From positions 1-10,007 of the forward strand of contig CAMBHX010000055.1 in assembly GCA_945867285.1 (NCBI GenBank): 10,007 bases of DNA, given 5' to 3'. The position numbers and the translations under genes are program-made. Below, in pieces: positions 5,340 to 10,007 of this stretch; position 1 is the first letter of the stretch, and each line of letters opens with the position of its first letter. Under the pieces are notes generated by a model. The model was not told where the DNA came from, searched no databases, and saw only the letters and a list, made by a program, of their open reading frames with translations. This DNA comes from Sulfuricurvum sp. IAE1 (GTDB taxonomy: Bacteria; Campylobacterota; Campylobacteria; Campylobacterales; Sulfurimonadaceae).

Positions 5340-7352
5340 ATGACAAAACCTCTCTTAATCGAAATCGGCGTCGAAGAACTTCCTGCCGTTCCATTACTCA
5401 AAGAACTTCCTGAAATTGAAAAAAAATGGGCTTTATTGCTTGAAAAAAATGGGCTTATGTGTGAATTTGAATTCTACTATACACCTCGTCGTCTGGTGTT
5501 GTGGCATAGAGAGTTCAAAGTGCAACAAGATGACCGTATGGAAGAGTTTTTTGGTGCACCTGTAGAAATGGCGATAAAAGATGGTATTCCAACTCCTGCA
5601 GCTCTTGGATTTGCTAAAAAATGTGGGGTTGGTTTTAATGAGCTAGGATCCAATGAAAAGAATGGCAAAGAGGTTTTGTATTATTCTCGTACTATTGCTG
5701 GTCAGGATAGTGCAGGGTTGCTCAATGATATGATAAACCAATGGATTAAAAGTCTAAATTTTGGTAAATCAATGCGCTGGGGAAGTAACTTAGAGAGTTT
5801 TATTCGCCCGATTCGTTGGGTGAATGTGATGCTAGGTGAGAAGCAAGTAGAAGTTGAACTCTTTGGGGTTGTATCACATCCTTCGACATACGTACATCGT
5901 ATTAGCTGTTTTGAGGCTACGCCGGTTAATTCTTTGCACGGCTATTTTGATATTCTCAAAAATGGTTCGGTGACATTGTTTCCTCAAGAGCGCCGTGTTA
6001 CTATTTTGGCCGCTTTTAGTGCGCTTGAAAAAGAACATGGTGTGTCAATTGAAGTAGATGAAGATTTGCTGGATGAAGTTGTTGCTATTACAGAGCATCC
6101 AACTGCGTTATTAGGAAAATTTGATGAGAGTTTTCTCGCTTTGCCTCCCGAAGTTATTATTACTTCAATGAAAGAACATCAACGATATTTTCCTGTTTTT
6201 AAAGATGGAAAGCTTATCAATGCTTTTGTAGTGGTCTCAAATGCGCTTGCCGATGATTTTACACAAGTAGTTGAGGGAAATCAACGTGTTTTACGTCCAC
6301 GTCTGTCAGATGGACTATTTTTCTATCATAATGATCTCAAAAAAGGTCTCACAACTCAAGGTCTAGAAAAAGTTGTCTTTATGAACGGTTTGGGGACAGT
6401 TGCACAAAAAATCGAACGTGAGATTGAAATCGCAAAATCTTTAGCTTTGAGCATGGAGATTGATCTAACCATGCTTCATAAAGCGGTTTCGTTAGCAAAA
6501 GCTGATTTGATGTCTGAGATGGTATATGAGTTTACAGAGCTTCAAGGATTGATGGGTTCGTATTATTTTCAAGCACTTTATCCTCATGAGGATATGGTAA
6601 TAGCACAAGCGATCAAAGAGCAATATAAATTTAGTGGTGACGATATTAGCTCACCACTAAGTGCAGTGGTTAATATCGCGATGAAGCTTGATACTTTGAT
6701 TGGTATGTTTAGCATTGGTGAAATCCCTACGGGTTCACGTGACCCTTTTGCACTTCGACGTGCAGTCAATGGAATAGTAAGTATCGTACTTAAACATAAA
6801 ATCCCTTTGGATATATCTGAGTTTATTAATCGTGACAATATAAAGCTTTTATATCCCCAAGATAAAGAGTATGCTAATAATATAGAAGCTTTTGTCATTG
6901 AGCGTTTGAGTGGTTTTTACCCTGATGTTAACCCTTCTATAATTGCGGCTGTTGTGAACCGGGAAGAGGGGAGGTTTTTAGATATTTTGGCATTGGATGA
7001 TAAAATCTCCAAAGTAGATGAAATGGCCAAAAGCAGTGATGCAAAAGAGTCATTTTCACTCATCAAACGTCTTGCAAATATTCTCAAAGATGGCTATGAA
7101 GTCGGACTTCCCGATGAAAAACTCTTTGGAAGTTATGAAAGGATATTGTACGATAAACATTTCCAAATCATTAATGATCTTGGAATGAGTTTGGAAGTAC
7201 AGTTTGAGATCAAAAAATCATTGGATGACTTTTTTACCAACGTAATGGTTAATGATGACAATTTAGAGATTCGTACAAATCGTAAAAAGCTACTTGCTAT
7301 GATTTACGAACAATTCAATAAATTTGCGGATTTTAAACAAATCACATTGTAG
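5340..7352 (+). CDS. glyS: Glycyl-tRNA synthetase beta subunit
   Basis: The beta chain of the bacterial two-subunit (alpha2beta2 type) glycyl-tRNA synthetase, which charges tRNA-Gly with glycine together with GlyQ. The 670-residue length is near the E. coli protein's (689). Family blocks, numbered from this ATG, are LLIEIGVEELP at the N-terminus, YYTPRRLV (about 46-53), MRWGS...FIRPIRW (145-160), KEHQRYFPV (278-286), RVLRPRLSDG (316-325), KADLMSEMVYEFTELQGLMG (387-406) and GSRDPFALRR (465-474). The C-terminal part should hold the HD-like and anticodon-binding regions. I chose ATG 5340 over the in-frame TTG at 5328 because a GGA lies seven bases before it and the family starts with this short N-terminus. 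glyQ is not in the window, as in other Campylobacterota where the subunits are unlinked. The gene converges on the minus-strand peptidase with seven bases between stop codons. Confidence 0.97.
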   Translation: MTKPLLIEIGVEELPAVPLLKELPEIEKKWALLLEKNGLMCEFEFYYTPRRLVLWHREFKVQQDDRMEEFFGAPVEMAIKDGIPTPAALGFAKKCGVGFNELGSNEKNGKEVLYYSRTIAGQDSAGLLNDMINQWIKSLNFGKSMRWGSNLESFIRPIRWVNVMLGEKQVEVELFGVVSHPSTYVHRISCFEATPVNSLHGYFDILKNGSVTLFPQERRVTILAAFSALEKEHGVSIEVDEDLLDEVVAITEHPTALLGKFDESFLALPPEVIITSMKEHQRYFPVFKDGKLINAFVVVSNALADDFTQVVEGNQRVLRPRLSDGLFFYHNDLKKGLTTQGLEKVVFMNGLGTVAQKIEREIEIAKSLALSMEIDLTMLHKAVSLAKADLMSEMVYEFTELQGLMGSYYFQALYPHEDMVIAQAIKEQYKFSGDDISSPLSAVVNIAMKLDTLIGMFSIGEIPTGSRDPFALRRAVNGIVSIVLKHKIPLDISEFINRDNIKLLYPQDKEYANNIEAFVIERLSGFYPDVNPSIIAAVVNREEGRFLDILALDDKISKVDEMAKSSDAKESFSLIKRLANILKDGYEVGLPDEKLFGSYERILYDKHFQIINDLGMSLEVQFEIKKSLDDFFTNVMVNDDNLEIRTNRKKLLAMIYEQFNKFADFKQITL

Positions 7353-7359
7353 TTTTATC

Positions 7360-8379
7360 TTAGACGGTCCATGCACCATTTTGGTAAATTACTTCATCGT
7401 CTAGACTAAATGTTTGGGTATCAGCAAAAACATCTACATGGTACATCCCATCACGCCGTTTAAATCCTGCTTTACCATAAATACCGTGTTTTGCCCCCAG
7501 TGAAAGATGGACTCCAGCCATACGCTCAAAGGTACCTGTATCGCCAACTGTTCGTACTTTGTCAAATGCTCGGTTCAGTCCAAATCCTAGCTCTCGTACC
7601 CACACAACTTCTTCGTCACGTTGAATATTAAAGAGTATTTGGTCAAAAGCGGGTGTGGAATTTTCACACCCCACGACTTTTCCCTCATGAACAATTAATG
7701 TAATAGGTGTAGCTGGATAATTAAGCTTATAGGTCACGTCACCAAAGCTAAAAATCTTAACTCGTCCATTGAGGCTTGTGAGTTCACGAGCTTCGGTAAA
7801 TACTTCTCCTAGTGGAAACTGTCCACCTGTATTTACCATATCAGTATAATCTCCGATATTGAGCTTGGCAGGTTCAAATGGGGTGTTGTAAATCAAATAT
7901 TCACCACCACTGTCAAGCACACCACAAGATGCTGCATCTATTTTTGATTTAAGTGTATGTCCCACATGATGATAATAATCCCGGTCATAATGAAGTGAGT
8001 CAATATATATAGAGACTTCATTATCAGCCATTCGACTCAAATGGGGATGTTCAATGACTTTTAGTTTGCGTTTGAAAAGCTCTACGCGCATCCGAAATGC
8101 ATTGAGACGAAAACTGGTTGACTGAACGAGCACTACTAAATCATTAGGATGCAACGTTTCAAAAATTCTGAGAATTTCTTCCGGAGCATGTGCATTAAAA
8201 TCAATCATAATAGCATTAGGCAAAGAAAGATGATAAGCTTGTGATAAAATCGTAGAAAGTTTACAGTGAGTATCATACACAACAACTGACTGCGCTTGAG
8301 AAGTGTGGTGGAATGCCAAAGATAGTAACCCATTGAGATTATTTTTAGCTGTTATTAGATCATTGTGATTGTATTTCAT
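7360..8379 (-). CDS. M29-related metallo-aminopeptidase
   Basis: A 339-residue cytoplasmic protein related to the M29 (aminopeptidase T/AmpS) family, which removes N-terminal residues from peptides with two metal ions. The five metal-ligand positions of that family can be placed: Glu192 in PLGEVFTE, Glu263 in VRELGFGLN, His291 in GVHLSLG, and His314 with Asp316 in YHVDVFAD, numbered from the chosen ATG. It is shorter than typical M29 enzymes (about 410), mainly in the N-terminal part, and has no signal peptide. The start is the ATG at 8379, not the in-frame TTG at 8397, because a perfect TATAAT lies seven bases upstream and no ribosome binding site is seen. It sits 45 bases after pepA on the same strand, so read-through from pepA is also possible. 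Actual substrate is unknown. Confidence 0.75.
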   Translation of the reverse strand: MKYNHNDLITAKNNLNGLLSLAFHHTSQAQSVVVYDTHCKLSTILSQAYHLSLPNAIMIDFNAHAPEEILRIFETLHPNDLVVLVQSTSFRLNAFRMRVELFKRKLKVIEHPHLSRMADNEVSIYIDSLHYDRDYYHHVGHTLKSKIDAASCGVLDSGGEYLIYNTPFEPAKLNIGDYTDMVNTGGQFPLGEVFTEARELTSLNGRVKIFSFGDVTYKLNYPATPITLIVHEGKVVGCENSTPAFDQILFNIQRDEEVVWVRELGFGLNRAFDKVRTVGDTGTFERMAGVHLSLGAKHGIYGKAGFKRRDGMYHVDVFADTQTFSLDDEVIYQNGAWTV

Positions 8380-8386
8380 AAACGAA

Positions 8387-8392
8387 ATTATA
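8387..8392 (-). promoter_or_regulatory. -10 box directly before the M29-like start
   Basis: A perfect TATAAT on the minus strand ends seven bases before the ATG at 8379, which would put the transcription start at or within a base or so of the start codon. The preceding bases contain no Shine-Dalgarno match and no convincing -35 box at 16-18 bases. This geometry is that of a leaderless transcript. Confidence 0.4.
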
Positions 8393-8424
8393 GCCAAAAA
8401 CTCTATATGGGTAGAAGATTGAGA

Positions 8425-9846
8425 TTATTTACTCGATTGTATCATCCATTCCAGCATCATTCTTACCCCTGCGCCTGTACCACCATAGGTGTGAACATCA
8501 TACGCACTTTCAGTGTACGCAGGACCTGCAATGTCAAAATGGACCCATTTTTCTTTCATGTTGTCATCAATAAAATGATCAAGAAAGAGCGCTGCAGTAA
8601 TAGCTCCACCGTAGGGTTTACTTGAGACATTACACACATCCGCTAAATCACTTTTTATAAGTTTCTTCAAGTGTCGGTTAAATGGTAAAATAGCACAGTA
8701 TTCACCACTGTTGTCACTTGTGCTCAAAAAAGAGTTTTTTAGATTCTCATTGTGCCCCATAACGCCAGTGGTATAGGATCCAAGAGCTACCATACATGCA
8801 CCTGTAAGGGTTGCAAAATCAAAAATATAATCAGCATTGACTTTTTCTTGGGCATATCCCAGTACATCTGCTAGAACTAAGCGACCTTCGGCATCAGTAT
8901 TACGTACTTCAATTGTTTTGCCATTTTTGGCAGTTAGTACATCATCAGGCTTGTAAGCATCCCCACCAATCATGTTTTCAACTGCACCGATAAAGGCATG
9001 CACTTCAATATTCAAGCCTAACTCACTGATGGCTTTTATCATCCCCATTACAGCACATCCGCCAGCCTTATCCATTTTCATGGTTACCATAGAAGTAGCA
9101 GCTTTTAGGCTCAGTCCGCCACTATCATATGTTAGGCCTTTTCCAACAAGGGTAATAACTTTAGTAGGATTAGAAGGTTTATAGCTTAAATGAATTAAGC
9201 GAGGTGGGTTGACAGAAGCACGTCCAACAGCGAGCATTGCTTCCATTTTTTCATCTTTGAGGCCATTGATATCTAAAATGGTACATTCTAGGTTATTGGT
9301 ATTAGCAAGCTCTTGAGCTACAATGCTCATAGTAATAGGCGTCATATCATAAGGCGTTTGATTGACGAGATTTCGTGTGAAATTGGTAGCATTGGAAATG
9401 ATAAGTGTTTTGGTAAGAATAGATTGAAAATGGTCAAAATCATAGTCGCTACTATAGGCGAAATAGACATTTTTAAACGCAGTGATGTTTGGTTTGGATT
9501 TGTAGTCTTGGAAGCTATATCCTCCCAAAATCACTCCCTCGATAGTCGCTTGAAAAAATGGTTCTTTTGGGGCGGAAAGCTTCAACGAAGCGTAGTTGGT
9601 GCTTGACAATGTTTTGATAGCTAATGTCATAGCAATACGATACTCTTCATTGGACTCGTTATCTAATCCGCACACTAGTAGTTTATGCTCATGAAGCAGA
9701 CATATTTGTTCGCTTTTACCTTCAAATTTCGCACCTGACAAAAGAGTTGCGTGAGGATGAGTGAGACATTGGCTTCGGTTGACAAATTCGAGTGTAATAT
9801 CTGAAAGAATTGTAGTAAGGGGTTGTTTAAACAGTTCGACGTTCAT
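8425..9846 (-). CDS. pepA: Leucyl aminopeptidase, M17 family
   Basis: A 473-residue cytoplasmic di-metal aminopeptidase that releases N-terminal amino acids, typically as a hexamer. The catalytic C-terminal half carries the M17 signatures: VGKGLTYDSGGLSLK (Lys236, Asp241, catalytic Lys248), MKMDKAGG (Asp259), and NTDAEGRL (Asp318, Glu320, catalytic Arg322), all intact, with FDIAGPA near the C-terminus. The N-terminal half is divergent, as usual in the family. The ATG at 9846 is chosen over the in-frame GTG at 9897 because GGAGA lies six bases before it; the longer form would extend into the upstream gene. It overlaps the end of the dedA-like gene by 20 bases, so the two are probably one operon. 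A DedA-family gene next to pepA is also the order I recall in Campylobacter jejuni. Some PepA proteins also bind DNA; nothing here shows that. Confidence 0.95.
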   Translation of the reverse strand: MNVELFKQPLTTILSDITLEFVNRSQCLTHPHATLLSGAKFEGKSEQICLLHEHKLLVCGLDNESNEEYRIAMTLAIKTLSSTNYASLKLSAPKEPFFQATIEGVILGGYSFQDYKSKPNITAFKNVYFAYSSDYDFDHFQSILTKTLIISNATNFTRNLVNQTPYDMTPITMSIVAQELANTNNLECTILDINGLKDEKMEAMLAVGRASVNPPRLIHLSYKPSNPTKVITLVGKGLTYDSGGLSLKAATSMVTMKMDKAGGCAVMGMIKAISELGLNIEVHAFIGAVENMIGGDAYKPDDVLTAKNGKTIEVRNTDAEGRLVLADVLGYAQEKVNADYIFDFATLTGACMVALGSYTTGVMGHNENLKNSFLSTSDNSGEYCAILPFNRHLKKLIKSDLADVCNVSSKPYGGAITAALFLDHFIDDNMKEKWVHFDIAGPAYTESAYDVHTYGGTGAGVRMMLEWMIQSSK

Positions 9847-10007
9847 TGCGTTTCTCCAAAAGGTTATTTTCAATACGTTTAAATAGATAACTGACACTCA
9901 AAAAGATCGTGATTACAAACGGGATTGCAAGATAGAAATGTCCTTTTATCCATGCTAATAATTCTAATAGTTGCTCTCCAAAATAATAGGCAGGAATAAT
10001 AGTGAGT
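9827..10007 (-). CDS. DedA-family membrane protein, C-terminal part only
   Basis: The last 59 residues of a protein whose start lies beyond the right edge of the window. The visible part reads LTIIPAYYFGEQLLEL, then a hydrophobic helix (FYLAIPFVITIFLSVSYLF), then a charged tail KRIENNLLEKRNERRTV, ending at TAA 9827-9829. A final membrane helix followed by a basic cytoplasmic tail is typical of DedA-family inner-membrane proteins, which in other bacteria act as undecaprenyl-phosphate or phospholipid flippases. The stop lies 20 bases inside pepA in another frame, and pepA's ribosome binding site is within this gene, indicating translational coupling. The DedA call leans on this short segment and on the neighbouring pepA; another polytopic membrane protein is possible. 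Confidence 0.6.
   Translation of the reverse strand, partial: LTIIPAYYFGEQLLELLAWIKGHFYLAIPFVITIFLSVSYLFKRIENNLLEKRNERRTV
9853..9857 (-). promoter_or_regulatory. Ribosome binding site of pepA inside the upstream gene
   Basis: GGAGA on the minus strand (9857-9853) lies six bases before the ATG at 9846. It is one of the strongest Shine-Dalgarno matches in the window and fixes the pepA start, excluding the GTG at 9897. Confidence 0.75.

Noticed and set aside
6584..6898. A 104-codon minus-strand frame inside glyS
   Set aside because: It covers the conserved DPFALRR region of glyS on the opposite strand and has no initiation signals or family resemblance.
8365..9606. Plus-strand frames antisense to pepA and the M29-like gene
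   Set aside because: pepA motifs are intact in the minus frame; these antisense frames encode nothing recognisable.
1..10007. CRISPR arrays, tRNA or rRNA genes, retron or toxin-antitoxin signatures
   Set aside because: No regularly spaced repeats, no cloverleaf-like sequence, no rRNA-like blocks and no small paired genes of such families were seen on either strand.

Overview
The window looks like a chromosomal segment of a Campylobacterota (Epsilonproteobacteria) member, probably a free-living Sulfurimonas/Sulfuricurvum-type sulfur oxidiser. This rests on low G+C, AT-rich -10 elements with weak -35 boxes, separate glycyl-tRNA synthetase subunits, a soluble CZB-type chemoreceptor, and a dedA-pepA gene pair resembling the order I recall from Campylobacter. 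Genus-level assignment is an inference.

Layout. (1) Bases 1-1610 carry an IS1380-family insertion sequence with one apparently intact transposase on the minus strand; its ends could not be fixed. A minus-strand promoter and a 12-bp-arm hairpin lie in its leader. (2) Bases 1610-1895 are an AT-rich gap with a possible plus-strand promoter, a terminator-like hairpin and a 20-codon ORF. (3) Bases 1896-3881 hold a two-gene envelope operon: a secreted SPOR-like/L,D-transpeptidase protein and a secreted NlpC/P60 peptidase fused to an OmpA-like peptidoglycan-binding domain. (4) Bases 3974-5236 encode a soluble methyl-accepting chemotaxis protein with a C-terminal zinc-binding CZB domain, followed by a 16-codon ORF with a strong ribosome binding site and a weak terminator. 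(5) Bases 5340-7352 encode the glycyl-tRNA synthetase beta subunit. (6) Converging on it from the right is a minus-strand cluster: a dedA-like gene cut by the window edge, an M17 leucyl aminopeptidase (pepA) and an M29-related aminopeptidase.

How the genes fit together. The LDT and NlpC/P60-OmpA proteins both have signal peptides and both carry a peptidoglycan-processing domain plus a likely wall-binding domain, so they probably act on the same periplasmic wall substrate. This pair is the best candidate for an under-described module here. The two aminopeptidases probably act in cytoplasmic peptide turnover. The chemoreceptor resembles the TlpD class of cytoplasmic redox/zinc sensors. The other genes are housekeeping. 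I see no CRISPR array, tRNA, rRNA, phage gene or defence system. Start codons for four genes were moved inward from the longest reading frame, using ribosome binding sites, signal-peptide geometry, family N-termini or promoter position.
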